Below are positions 9,764 to 19,561 of a stretch of 64,000 nucleotides of DNA, in pieces. A program made the translations under genes and the position numbers. The notes below the pieces were generated by a model, which saw only the letters and a program-made list of their open reading frames with translations, did no database searches and was not told the DNA's origin. Source of the stretch: a bacterium (GTDB taxonomy: Bacteria; Cyanobacteriota; Vampirovibrionia; Gastranaerophilales; Gastranaerophilaceae); NCBI GenBank assembly GCA_017941035.1, contig JAGAXG010000033.1, forward strand, positions 1-64,000. The letters run 5' to 3'. Numbering within the stretch: the first letter of the stretch is position 1; each line of letters opens with the position of its first letter.

Positions 9764-11725
9764 TTACTTTTGATAAATCCTTGTATAATTCCAATAACTT
9801 TTAAAAACTTTTTTTACATATTCTTTTGTTTCATCATAAGGAATTTGCTCTACAAATTCATCTGTATCAGAATATTGGATATTATTTTTCCAGCGTTTTA
9901 CCGCTCCGATACCGCCATTATATGAAGCGATTGCAGAAACATCCATTCCGTTTAACAAATTTTTAAGAGTCGCATAATATAAGTTTCCAATTCTAATATT
10001 CAATTCAGGATTTAAAAGATCCGTTGTTTTAAAATGATAACCGTTTTTAATTCCTACATCATGAGCAGTAACAGGCATTAATTGCATCAAACCTATTGCT
10101 CCCGCACCACTTTGAGAATCAGGATTAAAGCAGCTTTCTTCTTTTATTATTGCCATGATCAAAGCTTCATTGTTATTAAACAATTGAGCATTACTTTTAA
10201 TTTGCTTGTAAAAATTCATAGGATAAACAAGACGCCATCTTACATCGTTTTTAGGAGGTTTATTCTTCATCTTGTTCATAGCATTTTGCGCCAAGTGAAT
10301 AGAAAGAGAATAATTGCCTTTTTTATATTCTGCCCAACTCTTTATAAAATCATCATTTGTATATTTTTTTATCATATCATAATCTCTAACCAACAAAAGA
10401 CTATATAAAATATTTGCCCTTGTCGGATATTGATAAGGGTATTCAACAGGCTTATATTCAAAATCTGTATCAATTACACCGTTTTTAAAATCCTGCAAAA
10501 TCCAAAAAGAACGATAGGCATAATATGTATCAGGATAATTATTTATTATATTTTTGTAAAACATTCCGTAGTTAGGATTATGAGAATACTGCTGTTCAAT
10601 TTTTGCTCTCCAGAACATAACCATAGGAGCCTTATCAGATTCCGGAAATTTTGTAACAAATTCATCAGCGACAGATTTTGCGCCTTCAAAATCTTTATTT
10701 ATCACACGCAATAAAATAAGATTCATCATAACATCTTGAGAGCTATTTCCATCTGGGTAATTAGCATAAAGCTGACTATAGCAGCCTTCTTTCTGAGAAC
10801 TTGGAGAATACCTGCATTTTAATGACCAAATAAAATCTTTATTTTTGCCATTTGCGATATTAAACAAATAAGAAGATGCCAAATATGGATTAGCATCCTT
10901 TTTAACATAAGAAGTAACTGCTTTTTCATAATCTTCTATATTGGCATTTGAACCAAATTGAGAGACTCCAATATTTACTAAATATCGAGCATCACTATCT
11001 TTATATAACTTGTAAAAATTCAAAGCTCTTAAAGCCCAGCTTTCTTTTAAGTTCGCTTTTGACAAAATACTTTCGGCTTTTTTATTCAAATTTGCAGTAT
11101 AATAAGCTTTTCCTGCAAGAACAATATCGTAAGAGGTCATATTTTTAGAATATTTGAGCCAAGTATTTGAAACTTCAACAGCTAATCTTCCATCAGGATA
11201 TTTTTCTAAATAATTTTTAAATGCAATTTCAGATTCTTTATCAACGTTACGAGCTTTCTGTACAGATATTTTTGCTATATAGTAATCAGAAGCTGTTTTA
11301 TATTCTTGATTTGAGGTATTTCTAGATATTTCCTTAAAATACTTTAATGCTTGTTTAGGATTTTCTGATATAAGAATCTGTCCTGCTTTATACATTGCTT
11401 CAGAGCTTAATTTGTTAGCAGGATAATGTCGAAAAAGATTTTGATAGGCAAGCAATTCTGATTTCTCATCTCCTAAAGCGTTTGCACATAAAGCTTGCCT
11501 GTATAATGCCGCAGGTTTTAATTTTGAAAAACGACTAATCTTTGAAAAAAGGTAATAAGCATTTGAATAATTTTTATTTTTATAATCTTTTAGTGCCTGC
11601 TCATAAATTCTTATAGTATGTTTTCTCGGTTGATAAAGTTTTGCACAACATATCCCAAAAAGCAAACTCAGTACAATTATTCCTATTTTTATAGTATTAT
11701 TATCAGGTTTTGGTAATTTATACAT
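9764..11725 (-). CDS. Soluble lytic transglycosylase with TPR-like N-terminus
   Basis: 653 residues. An N-terminal anchor or signal segment (about 12-28) leads into a long alpha-superhelical region of TPR-like repeats. The C-terminal catalytic SLT domain starts near 500, with catalytic Glu in KEESCFNPDSQSGAGAIGLM and the SYNGG motif. Such enzymes cleave peptidoglycan glycan strands to 1,6-anhydro products in the periplasm. It is the first gene of the transglycosylase-rsgA-ispA run. The ribosome site is weak (AGAG far upstream). Confidence 0.9.
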   Translation of the reverse strand: MYKLPKPDNNTIKIGIIVLSLLFGICCAKLYQPRKHTIRIYEQALKDYKNKNYSNAYYLFSKISRFSKLKPAALYRQALCANALGDEKSELLAYQNLFRHYPANKLSSEAMYKAGQILISENPKQALKYFKEISRNTSNQEYKTASDYYIAKISVQKARNVDKESEIAFKNYLEKYPDGRLAVEVSNTWLKYSKNMTSYDIVLAGKAYYTANLNKKAESILSKANLKESWALRALNFYKLYKDSDARYLVNIGVSQFGSNANIEDYEKAVTSYVKKDANPYLASSYLFNIANGKNKDFIWSLKCRYSPSSQKEGCYSQLYANYPDGNSSQDVMMNLILLRVINKDFEGAKSVADEFVTKFPESDKAPMVMFWRAKIEQQYSHNPNYGMFYKNIINNYPDTYYAYRSFWILQDFKNGVIDTDFEYKPVEYPYQYPTRANILYSLLLVRDYDMIKKYTNDDFIKSWAEYKKGNYSLSIHLAQNAMNKMKNKPPKNDVRWRLVYPMNFYKQIKSNAQLFNNNEALIMAIIKEESCFNPDSQSGAGAIGLMQLMPVTAHDVGIKNGYHFKTTDLLNPELNIRIGNLYYATLKNLLNGMDVSAIASYNGGIGAVKRWKNNIQYSDTDEFVEQIPYDETKEYVKKVFKSYWNYTRIYQK

Positions 11726-11813
11726 AATATCTACTCTATTGCTCTAAAATTATAACATAAATATTTACAACAAATAATCAGCAAATATAATTTAGTAAAA
11801 TACAGAGGTTTTT

Positions 11814-12632
11814 ATGGTAACAAAATTACAGGCAGGACTTATTGCTACCGGAATAAATATAGTAGCAATAGCGATTTTATTCAGAATTATTGACATAGTT
11901 AATACAAAAGTTATGAATAAAATCAGAAACGAGGAAAATAATTCTCCACTTTTAAGATTTATTCCAATATTTATGAAAATTTTAAAAGTTTTGATTATTT
12001 TTGTTGCTATTACAGGAATTCTCCAAAGCCAAGGATACTCAATGTCATCAATAATTGCCGGATTCGGAATCGGAGGTTTGGCAGTAGGTATGGCTGCAAA
12101 AGAAACTATTGCCAATGTTTTTGGTAGCATTTCAATATTAACCGATCACGTGTATAAAATTGGTGATTATGTAAAAGTTAACGGAATTGAAGGATATGTT
12201 GAAGATGTAAATATACGTTCCACAAAAATTAGAGACCTTGACAATTTTTTAATTACGGTTCCTAACAATGTGGCCGCAAATGCCGTTATTACAAACGTTT
12301 CTAAAGCAAAAAAAAGATTATTGAAAATTGTTTTTGGAGTGACTTATTCAACTTCTAATGATTCCATTCAAAAAGTTCATGAAATCCTAAAAGAAATAGC
12401 GATAAATCACAAAGATATACATAACGATTTTACTATTGCTATACATGATTTAGGAGAAAGCTCTATCAATATAAGATTTGTAGGATATGTAAAAACAGGT
12501 TCTTATTTTAAATTTTTAAAAGTTAGAGGAGAATTTTTACAACTTGCTGTTGCAAAATTCAGAGAAAATAATATTGATTTTGCATTCCCTTCAAGGTCAA
12601 TATATATAGAAAGTGACAAAATTGAAAATTAA
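11814..12632 (+). CDS. mscS: Small-conductance mechanosensitive channel (MscS family)
   Basis: 272 residues with two or three N-terminal membrane helices and the pore-lining TM3 rich in Gly/Ala (IIAGFGIGGLAVGMAAKE). The MscS beta-domain with GDYVKVNGIEGYVEDV follows. It opens under membrane tension to release osmolytes during hypo-osmotic shock. AGAGG stands 6 bases before the ATG. It overlaps rlmH by 20 bases. MscL is encoded at 30878, so the cell has both channel types. Confidence 0.93.
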   Translation: MVTKLQAGLIATGINIVAIAILFRIIDIVNTKVMNKIRNEENNSPLLRFIPIFMKILKVLIIFVAITGILQSQGYSMSSIIAGFGIGGLAVGMAAKETIANVFGSISILTDHVYKIGDYVKVNGIEGYVEDVNIRSTKIRDLDNFLITVPNNVAANAVITNVSKAKKRLLKIVFGVTYSTSNDSIQKVHEILKEIAINHKDIHNDFTIAIHDLGESSINIRFVGYVKTGSYFKFLKVRGEFLQLAVAKFRENNIDFAFPSRSIYIESDKIEN

Positions 12633-13092
12633 AATTATTGCACTCGGCAAAATTAAGGAAAAATTCATAAAAAGCGGGATTGATGAATTTTTAAAACGAC
12701 TTAATCCGTTTACTCAAGTTGAAATCATCGAAATTAATCCTATTGAAGTTAAAGATATAAACATTAAAGATAAAGTACTTTTGCAAGAAGGTGAAAAGAT
12801 TTTATCTTACATAAAGCCTACTGATTATTTGATTACTATGGAGATTAAGGGTAAAGAATTTTCTAGTGAAGAATTCGCACAATACATTACTAAATTAACA
12901 AATTCAGGTGAGCAAGAAATTGTTTTCGTAATAGGTTCTTCGTACGGAATAGGGAAAAATGTTTCTCAACGCGCAAATTTAAAAATGAGTATGTCAAAAA
13001 TGACATTTTTGCACGAATTTGCAAGACTAATTCTTATTGAACAAATTTATAGAGCATATAAAATTATTCAAGGAGCAACTTACCATAAATAA
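12613..13092 (+). CDS. rlmH: 23S rRNA pseudouridine-1915 N3-methyltransferase
   Basis: SPOUT-fold methyltransferase acting on helix 69 of 23S rRNA. The knot region is clear (FVIGSSYGIGKNV) and so is the conserved C-terminus (EQIYRAYKIIQGATYHK). The length of 159 is typical. The start is either GTG 12613 or TTG 12622 (LKIKIIALGK); both lie inside the mscS end, so the genes are translationally coupled. Confidence 0.94.
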   Translation: MTKLKIKIIALGKIKEKFIKSGIDEFLKRLNPFTQVEIIEINPIEVKDINIKDKVLLQEGEKILSYIKPTDYLITMEIKGKEFSSEEFAQYITKLTNSGEQEIVFVIGSSYGIGKNVSQRANLKMSMSKMTFLHEFARLILIEQIYRAYKIIQGATYHK

Positions 13093-13153
13093 ACGCAAAA
13101 AATTTTTTTTACATTTTTATATATAACCTGCATACAATAAAAGGGGTTATTTA

Positions 13154-15052
13154 ATGAAAATCACAGCAATTAATAATTTTTATCCCTCTTTTAGGGGAAC
13201 ACGCGACAAAGGGAACTTGAGAAATAATAAAATAACTAATTCTGAAATTAAAGAATTTGACAAGAAAGAAACATTTTATCCGAATTATGCTATAATAGTT
13301 CCAATAGTATTAAATAAAGGAGAGAAAATGGAAACTTTTGAACTAAATTTATCAATGGAGGAATTAAAGAAACGCACGCATAAAGATTATCTTATGACTA
13401 AAAAATTTCTAAAAGCTGATGCCCCTGAATATTTAGCTCTTGCTCAAGGTGACAAAGAAGCACTCAAACATCTTTGCAAAGCATCACAAATTTTAGAAAA
13501 AATAAATATGCAAATTGATTGCAAATACAATCTGGCATTCAAAAATTTTCTTGAAAAAGAAATAGAAAAAGGCAATGAACAAGCGAAATTAACAAAAATT
13601 CTTTTTGATGCTCAAAAAGGAATGAATGCTATAGATTCGATGTCAAATCAAATATCTCTTGCGAAAGGTATAACTTCAAAACCCGGTAAAGGCGTTTATC
13701 CGGAAGATTTAACTAAGGACGAATTTCATTCAATATTAATAAAAATGTTAAAAGCAGGAAAAATTGAAGATGTTAAAAACATTTTAACTCAGCGTTCTAT
13801 GGTTGTTCGCGATGGAGATATATTACGAGGGATTGATTATATAGATTATTTTAAAGAAGATTTTGAAAAAATGGCAGACGAACTTGACAAAGCAAGCGAA
13901 GTTTCCACAAATGTAGATTTCAATGAATACTTAAAACTTCAAGCTAAAGCTCTAAGGGAAGCTGATCCTATGCTTGATGCTTATGCCGATAAAAAATGGG
14001 CAACTTTGCAAGACACTCCTTTAGAATTTACAATAACAAGAGAAAACTATGAAGATGAAATGACAGGAACAATAGTCGAAAATGAAGAACTTTCTAATCT
14101 TCTTAAAGAGTACGGTATTTCACCGATTCCAAAAGATTTCCTAGGTGGAAGAGTAGGTATTATAAACAAAAAAGGAACAGAAGCGTTAATGGCGATAAAA
14201 GAATATCTGCCAACATTAGCAGATAATATGCCATATAAAGATGAATATGAACAAACAATATCTGCTGATGCTGATACAAAACAAACTATGGTTGATGTTG
14301 ATATGGTAATGGCTTCCGGCGATGTTGGAGAATACAGAGGGGGAATTACTTTAGCTGAAAATCTCCCGAATTCTGATAAATTATCTTTAACAATCGGCGG
14401 AGGACGCAGAAATGTTTATCACAGGCAAATAAGATTTATAAGCGACATGTCCAAGTTGCAAGAAAGATTGGATGCCGTTTTGGATAAAGACCAACACAAA
14501 TATTATCTTGATGAAGCTGATCACTGGTTTACTATCGGCCATGAAAATGCACACTCTCTTGGGCCAAAAGAAAGCAGTGAAAAATTAGGTAAATATAGAA
14601 ATATTATTGAAGAAAATAAGGCAGATATGGGTTCATTGGCATTTGTTGATTTATTAACAGAACTTGGCATGTACACACCTGAACAAAGAAAACAAATTAT
14701 AGTAACATTTGTAGTTGACAATTTCTTAAAATCAAAACCGACTATGGCGCAAGCTCACAGAGTAAGAACTGTTATGCAGAATAAATATATGCATGATAGA
14801 GGCGGTTATGAAATTACTAAAGACGGCAAAATTCATGTAAATATAGACAAGGTTGTTCCGATAGCAAAAGATATGCTTGCTGAAATAATAAGAATTCAAA
14901 TTGACGGAGATTTTAACAAAGCTGAAAAATACGTAAATGACTTATTTGTCTGGACAGACGAAATGGATTTGATAGCCCAAAAACTTCAAAAGATAAATAA
15001 GACTTTAAACGGGCAGTTAGAAACAGAACTTGCAGATCAATTATTAAAATAA
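13154..15052 (+). CDS. M49-like (dipeptidyl-peptidase III type) zinc peptidase
   Basis: 632 residues, not closely matched to a named enzyme. The HExxH motif is TIGHENAHSLGP (about residue 460) and a second ligand motif, IIEENKADMGS, follows about 25 residues later. It is preceded by a GEYRGGITLAENLPNSDKL segment. This order matches M49/DPP-III-like peptidases, including bacterial and plant NUDIX-linked relatives. The N-terminus carries PSFRG, the F-x-G pattern shared with other proteins here, and there is no classical signal peptide. AAGGGG precedes the ATG. It probably trims peptides; substrate and location are unknown. Confidence 0.75.
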   Translation: MKITAINNFYPSFRGTRDKGNLRNNKITNSEIKEFDKKETFYPNYAIIVPIVLNKGEKMETFELNLSMEELKKRTHKDYLMTKKFLKADAPEYLALAQGDKEALKHLCKASQILEKINMQIDCKYNLAFKNFLEKEIEKGNEQAKLTKILFDAQKGMNAIDSMSNQISLAKGITSKPGKGVYPEDLTKDEFHSILIKMLKAGKIEDVKNILTQRSMVVRDGDILRGIDYIDYFKEDFEKMADELDKASEVSTNVDFNEYLKLQAKALREADPMLDAYADKKWATLQDTPLEFTITRENYEDEMTGTIVENEELSNLLKEYGISPIPKDFLGGRVGIINKKGTEALMAIKEYLPTLADNMPYKDEYEQTISADADTKQTMVDVDMVMASGDVGEYRGGITLAENLPNSDKLSLTIGGGRRNVYHRQIRFISDMSKLQERLDAVLDKDQHKYYLDEADHWFTIGHENAHSLGPKESSEKLGKYRNIIEENKADMGSLAFVDLLTELGMYTPEQRKQIIVTFVVDNFLKSKPTMAQAHRVRTVMQNKYMHDRGGYEITKDGKIHVNIDKVVPIAKDMLAEIIRIQIDGDFNKAEKYVNDLFVWTDEMDLIAQKLQKINKTLNGQLETELADQLLK

Positions 15053-15064
15053 GAAAATTGAAAA

Positions 15065-15097
15065 AAAAATAAGGAATAAATATTCCTTATTTTTTTA
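15065..15097. terminator. Bidirectional terminator
   Basis: AATAAGGAATA/TATTCCTTATT hairpin flanked by A- and T-runs, between the convergent peptidase and folE2 genes. Confidence 0.75.
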
Positions 15098-15899
15098 TAT
15101 TTTCTTCCTTTTGATAAGCCCAAGCAGAATGATTATGAATACTTTCAAAAGCTTCACAATCTACTTCAAACTCTGTTATAACTGGATGATGTCTTAATTT
15201 GACAACTACATCACGTAAAACATCTTCTACAAATTTCGGATTATCCCATGCCCGCTCTGTAACATATTTTTCATCTTGGCGTTTTAGAAGTGAATATAAA
15301 GGACAAGAAGCACAACCTTCAATTAAATCAATCAAATCTTCAAGCCAAATATGATCAGTCTCAGGATAAGAAATTTTTACATCGATTATTGCCCTTTGAT
15401 TATGAGCTCCGTTTTGAGAAATCTCTTTTGAACAAGGGCAAAGAGTTGTTACAGGGACTTTTACTCCTAATATAAACTTATACTTATTATTCTCAATTTT
15501 GCCCTTGAATAAACATTCATAACTCATAGGTGCAGATAATTTTGATACAGGAGCTTTTTTATTTATAAAATACTTAAATTTAAACTCCAATATCCCGCTT
15601 TGAGCATGAAGTTTTTGTATAACTTTTTCGAGACAGCCTTTTATGTCAACTCCCAAAAGATTTTTATGTTCCCATTCATTTAAAACCTCCACAAATCTGC
15701 TCATATGAGTTCCTTTATAATTTCTTGGAAGTGAAACGGCAACTTTTGCTATAGCTGAAACAATTTGGTCTGTATTATTTTTACGCTGAATAGTTAAAGG
15801 CAAATCGATATTTTTGATACCGACTCTTTGAATATCGACATTTCTGGTATCTTGGGTATTTTGTACGTCTTTCATAGCCTTTATATTCTGTTTTTCCAT
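15087..15899 (-). CDS. folE2: GTP cyclohydrolase FolE2 (type IB)
   Basis: Converts GTP to dihydroneopterin triphosphate, feeding folate and, through related steps, queuosine synthesis; tgt is encoded at 49906. Recognisable FolE2 segments are MSRFVEVLNEWE, PCSKEISQNGAHNQRA with the metal-ligand Cys, and EGCASCPLYSLLKR. At 270 residues it is normal. ATG at 15899 has an AAGGCGGAG site and overlaps the end of the upstream small membrane gene by 19 bases; an ATG at 15875 is the alternative. It is the metal-flexible type rather than zinc-dependent FolE1. Confidence 0.93.
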   Translation of the reverse strand: MEKQNIKAMKDVQNTQDTRNVDIQRVGIKNIDLPLTIQRKNNTDQIVSAIAKVAVSLPRNYKGTHMSRFVEVLNEWEHKNLLGVDIKGCLEKVIQKLHAQSGILEFKFKYFINKKAPVSKLSAPMSYECLFKGKIENNKYKFILGVKVPVTTLCPCSKEISQNGAHNQRAIIDVKISYPETDHIWLEDLIDLIEGCASCPLYSLLKRQDEKYVTERAWDNPKFVEDVLRDVVVKLRHHPVITEFEVDCEAFESIHNHSAWAYQKEENIKK

Positions 15900-16165
15900 A
15901 CTCCGCCTTTTCTGTCAACCAAAGCATCATAACATGACCATATTCTAAAGATTCCTGTCAATCCAAGAACTGCATGAGTTACATTTTTTTCATATCCGTT
16001 ATTATTTACTGCTTGACCTATACCGGGCCATATAAGCAAAGACAACGCAGCAGCTCCAACTGAACGTCCGCTTACATTTCCATTTGTACCATGAGTACCC
16101 GCATACGAAGGAGTAAACATACCTAAAATTGATACAAATAAAGATAATACAACTAATTTTTTCAT
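15881..16165 (-). CDS. Small secreted or membrane protein
   Basis: 94 residues. It has a clear signal peptide (MKKLVVLSLFVSILG to PSYAG, cleavage near 22), then a Gly/Ala-rich hydrophobic stretch (AAALSLLIWPGIGQAVN) and a second one (AVLGLTGIFRIWSCYDA). The pattern recalls small TM2-like proteins, but I do not assign a family. A GGAGATGAAGT ribosome site precedes the start. It lies between mazG and folE2 in the same run. Confidence 0.7.
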   Translation of the reverse strand: MKKLVVLSLFVSILGMFTPSYAGTHGTNGNVSGRSVGAAALSLLIWPGIGQAVNNNGYEKNVTHAVLGLTGIFRIWSCYDALVDRKGGVWKNRI

Positions 16166-16177
16166 AACTTCATCTCC

Positions 16178-16939
16178 TTAATTTTTCTTTGCTTGTTTCC
16201 ACAAATTATCATATTCGTCAAAAGTATATTCTGTCAAAGGTTTTACAGCCAACTTTTCCATTTTACGAAAGCGTTTTTCAAATTTTTTATTAGCTTTTAA
16301 TAAAGCTTGTTCTGCATCTATTTTATTCCAACGTGCCAAATTAACAGCAGAAAAAAGTATATCCCCGAACTCCTCTTCCATATGATATTTATCTTTTTCG
16401 ACTTCTGCCTGTTTAAATTCTTCTATTTCCGAATATAAACATTCATATAAAGCGTTTTCATCAGGCCATTCGAAACCTTGTTTTACAGCTCTTTTAGAAA
16501 TTTTTTGAGCACTCATAAGAGCTGACATAGATCTTGAAATACCATCCATAGCAGATTTACGTTCGGTTTTTTCTTCTGCTTTTAGCAAATCCCAATTTTT
16601 CTTTACTTCGTCCGCGTTTTTTACCTTAGTATTACCAAACACATGCGGATGACGATGTATAAGTTTATTTTTTAATTCTTCTGCAACATCTTCTATATCA
16701 AAATCACCATGTTCTGAGGCGATTTCAGCATGAAGAAGAACCTGTAAAAGGACATCTCCAAGTTCTTCTTTTAAATGATGCATGTCCTTTTCATCAATTG
16801 CATCAACTGCTTCATAAGCTTCCTCAATCATATTTGGTCTTAGAGACTCATGAGTTTGAACTCTGTCCCAAGGACAACCGTCAGGAGCTCTCAATTTCTC
16901 TATTACACCTATTAATTCTTCCAAATTTTTATAATTCAT
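16178..16939 (-). CDS. mazG: Nucleoside triphosphate pyrophosphohydrolase MazG
   Basis: 253 residues with two MazG modules. The N-terminal one has the EEAYEAVDAID and EELGDVLLQVLLHA metal-binding helices; the C-terminal one has EEFGDILFSAVNLARW. It hydrolyses (d)NTPs to monophosphates and pyrophosphate and cleans the nucleotide pool. The signature RAPDGCPWDRVQTHESLRP is intact. There is no ribosome site. TAGAAT stands exactly 6 bases before the ATG, suggesting a leaderless mRNA. Confidence 0.95.
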   Translation of the reverse strand: MNYKNLEELIGVIEKLRAPDGCPWDRVQTHESLRPNMIEEAYEAVDAIDEKDMHHLKEELGDVLLQVLLHAEIASEHGDFDIEDVAEELKNKLIHRHPHVFGNTKVKNADEVKKNWDLLKAEEKTERKSAMDGISRSMSALMSAQKISKRAVKQGFEWPDENALYECLYSEIEEFKQAEVEKDKYHMEEEFGDILFSAVNLARWNKIDAEQALLKANKKFEKRFRKMEKLAVKPLTEYTFDEYDNLWKQAKKN

Positions 16940-17035
16940 ATTTATATTCTAACACAAATCATACAAAAGGTGGATTTAATAACATTGTCCTATGATAGAC
17001 TTAAAGTGTAAATATGAAAAGAAAGAGGGAATAAT

Positions 17036-17581
17036 ATGATTAACGCTGAAAGAATCAGTCAAATGAGTCATCGTATTTTTAATACATCGCTAAACGAAAA
17101 AAAGACAATCAGAGAAAATAGTAATAATCCATTTGCGGGTTCTAAATTTCAAAAAAACATTTTGACTGTTGATACCTTTGAATCAAGCAGAAATAATGAA
17201 GTTAAATTTACAGGCAATAATATCACACAAAGTACAAAAAGAATTTATTCTACTTTTGTAGGCTCAATAAACGATTTTTGTAAAAGATTTTATAACGGGA
17301 TAGAATCAATTAAAGAATTCGGTAACAGAATGAAAGACGGTATTGTTTCTATGTGGAACAAAGTTCAAGATTTCGGAAACCAAGAAGTTCACCCAATAGA
17401 GGGAATAAAAAACGGATTGAACGATATTAAAAATATTCTTTCATATGATGTAAGTTCTTTAATAGATACACATGTGAGAAAAGTTAATAAATTATCGAAA
17501 TTAGATCCGCAAACAGTTATTAAACCAATGTTTGTTGAAAGTTTAAAAGCATTAGAAGAAGATTTAGCAGTTGCTGCTTAA
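17036..17581 (+). CDS. Hypothetical protein with F-x-G motif
   Basis: 181 residues of unknown function. A low-complexity Asn/Ser-rich N-terminus carries VKFTGN near residue 57, followed by predicted helices (SINDFCKRFYNGIESIKEFG). No signal peptide or membrane segment is evident. AGAGGG precedes the ATG. The next gene follows after 15 bases with its own AAGGAG, so the two form a small operon ending at the 18008 terminator. Confidence 0.65.
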   Translation: MINAERISQMSHRIFNTSLNEKKTIRENSNNPFAGSKFQKNILTVDTFESSRNNEVKFTGNNITQSTKRIYSTFVGSINDFCKRFYNGIESIKEFGNRMKDGIVSMWNKVQDFGNQEVHPIEGIKNGLNDIKNILSYDVSSLIDTHVRKVNKLSKLDPQTVIKPMFVESLKALEEDLAVAA

Positions 17582-17596
17582 AAGGAGAAAATTTAA

Positions 17597-17989
17597 ATGA
17601 ACAATACCGAAATTAAGACAAATAAAAATTATAACAGAATCGTTGATATAGTAGATTCTCTAATTATTAACCCTAATCCGGAAGCCATCGATGTATTAGA
17701 AGAAATTGGGACAAATTCTTCAATAGATGAAGTTAGAGAGTTAACTGCAAAAGCTTTAGTAAAAAGGAACGAAACAAAATCACTTTCTATAGTAATATCC
17801 CAAAAAGGTAAAGGTATCAATGATATGTCAACAGTTGTTGCAATGAGCACAATAAACTGCTTATTATCACTTGAAGATAAACAAGAAGCAATGAAAATAT
17901 TAGAAGAAACTATTGCCTCTGAGGATTTGGCTGAGGATGTTATTGAAAATGCTCGTTCTGTTAGAGCCCTTATGAATTTAAGCTTTTAA
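17597..17989 (+). CDS. Hypothetical helical (HEAT-like) protein
   Basis: 130 residues, mostly alpha-helical with paired-helix spacing (NPEAIDVLEEIGTNSSIDEV, then STINCLLSLEDKQEAMKILE) like HEAT/armadillo units. No catalytic motif is seen. AAGGAG stands well placed before the ATG. It is the second gene of the pair starting at 17036 and is followed by an intrinsic terminator. A partner or adaptor role is only a guess. Confidence 0.65.
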   Translation: MNNTEIKTNKNYNRIVDIVDSLIINPNPEAIDVLEEIGTNSSIDEVRELTAKALVKRNETKSLSIVISQKGKGINDMSTVVAMSTINCLLSLEDKQEAMKILEETIASEDLAEDVIENARSVRALMNLSF

Positions 17990-18007
17990 TATTTAAAAAT
18001 GAACAAA

Positions 18008-18038
18008 AAAAAAGACCTTTTTAAAAGGTCTTTTTTTT
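18008..18038 (+). terminator. Intrinsic terminator
   Basis: AAAGACCTTTT-TA-AAAAGGTCTTT hairpin followed by eight T, just after the 17597 gene. Confidence 0.9.
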
Positions 18039-18186
18039 ATTTAAAATTTTTCATATTCTCAGGATGCGCAGAATTTGACAAAATGATTTCGTAAAATTCA
18101 TTTTTATCAATATTTACACCCATAGTTTTAGTATCGCAATATTTCTTCTTTTTTTTATTAAGCAGTTTTTTATAATCTCCACTCAT
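18037..18186 (-). CDS. Possible 49-residue small protein
   Basis: An open frame with ATG at 18186 and TAA at 18037 encodes a Lys-rich peptide beginning MSGDYKKLLNKKKKKYCDTK and ending HPENMKNFK. The later part (VNIDKNEFYEIILSNSAHP) has non-random, protein-like composition. There is no good ribosome site upstream. It shares the hairpin at 18008-18038 as its own downstream terminator. I do not recognise it; it could be chance. Confidence 0.35.
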   Translation of the reverse strand: MSGDYKKLLNKKKKKYCDTKTMGVNIDKNEFYEIILSNSAHPENMKNFK

Positions 18187-18369
18187 AAAAAAAATATAAC
18201 ACAAAAACATATTACAAAACTTTACTCGCTACTTGCAAAATAAATATGTTTATTATAACGTTAAATATGCAAGCGTGCGCCTGTGTTGATTTTTATGTGG
18301 AAAAAGTCTTTTAAACGCAGGTTAAGGAATTGTAAGTAGCATAAATTAGAAATATAAAGGAAAGCAAAA

Positions 18370-18726
18370 ATGAATAACCCTGTTATTGATGCATTAGAAA
18401 AAGAATATTTAAAAAATGAATTACCTGAATTCAACGCAGGTGATACTGTTAAGGTTTTTGTAAAAATCGTTGAAGGAAACAAAGAAAGAATTCAGGCTTT
18501 TGAAGGTACTATTATCAAAATGCACGGTGCCGGCTTGAATAAAACAATCACTGTAAGAAAAGTATTTCAAGGAGTTGGTGTAGAACGTGTATTCTTAATT
18601 CATTCTCCAAGAATTGATAAAATTGAAGTTTTAAGACGTGGTGATGTAAAACGTTCTAAATTATATTATTTAAGAGAACGTTCAGGCAAAGCTACTCGTA
18701 TTAAGGAAAAAATTGAAAAAAGATAA
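18370..18726 (+). CDS. rplS: 50S ribosomal protein L19
   Basis: 118 residues with the full L19 pattern: [36 protein letters not shown] and [16 protein letters not shown]. It sits at the 30S-50S interface. AAAGGA precedes the ATG. The roughly 120 bases upstream contain a TATAAC hexamer and form the leader. It overlaps the GTPase gene by 14 bases, so subunit protein and assembly GTPase are coupled. trmD and rimM, often found next to rplS, are not here. Confidence 0.96.
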   Translation: MNNPVIDALEKEYLKNELPEFNAGDTVKVFVKIVEGNKERIQAFEGTIIKMHGAGLNKTITVRKVFQGVGVERVFLIHSPRIDKIEVLRRGDVKRSKLYYLRERSGKATRIKEKIEKR

Positions 18727-19561
18727 GACACATATACATTGGTATCCGGGGCATATAGCAAAAGCCGAACGGAAACTGAAAGAACAGCTTTCGTTAGTTG
18801 ATGCCGTGATTGAAGTACTTGATGCAAGATTACCTCTATCAAGTATATATGATAATATTTCGGGACTTCTTAATCAGAAGCCCCGATTTTTGCTTATTAA
18901 TAAATCAGATTTAGTCGATAAAAATGAACTAGATAAGTTTATAAAATATTTAAAGAACACATTCGAATTAACAGTAATTTCTACGACCTCAAAGAATTCA
19001 AAAGATTTAAATATAATAGTAAAAGAAGCAGTTCGATTAGCAGAACCAAAAATTCAAGCAATAATGGCAAAAGGTCTATTAAGAAGACCTGCAAGAATAA
19101 TGATTGTCGGACTTCCTAATGTGGGAAAATCAAGTATCATTAACAAATTAACCCATTCATCAAAAACTAAAACTGGAGCAAAAGCAGGTGTAACACGCCA
19201 ACAACAATGGGTCAGGATAAACCCTGAACTTGAACTTTTAGATACACCCGGAATTATTCCCATGAAGCAAGAAGATCAAGAAAGAGCAAGAAAATTAGCA
19301 TTTGTAAATTCTGTCGGAGAAAATGCATACTCAAACGATCTTGTTGCCAGAGAACTTTTATCCTGCCTTGATGAAAAACAAACTCAAGTATTCAAACAAT
19401 ACTATAATATTGAAAATGATTTAACGCTTGAAAATATAGCGATTTCTCGCAAGTGGATGAAACAAGGACAAGAGCCTGATATAGAAAGGACTTCCGGATA
19501 TATATTAAAAGATTTTAGGGAAGGTAAAATTGGGAAATTTATATTGGATAAATTGCCTTAA
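18713..19561 (+). CDS. rbgA: 50S ribosome biogenesis GTPase RbgA/YlqF
   Basis: A circularly permuted GTPase that promotes late 50S assembly. NKSD (G4) comes before GLPNVGKSS (G1) and DTPGIIP (G3). The N-terminal WYPGHIAKA motif is diagnostic. At 282 residues it is normal. The start lies inside rplS. Its stop overlaps that of the convergent aroA by 4 bases. Confidence 0.95.
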   Translation: MKKDKTHIHWYPGHIAKAERKLKEQLSLVDAVIEVLDARLPLSSIYDNISGLLNQKPRFLLINKSDLVDKNELDKFIKYLKNTFELTVISTTSKNSKDLNIIVKEAVRLAEPKIQAIMAKGLLRRPARIMIVGLPNVGKSSIINKLTHSSKTKTGAKAGVTRQQQWVRINPELELLDTPGIIPMKQEDQERARKLAFVNSVGENAYSNDLVARELLSCLDEKQTQVFKQYYNIENDLTLENIAISRKWMKQGQEPDIERTSGYILKDFREGKIGKFILDKLP

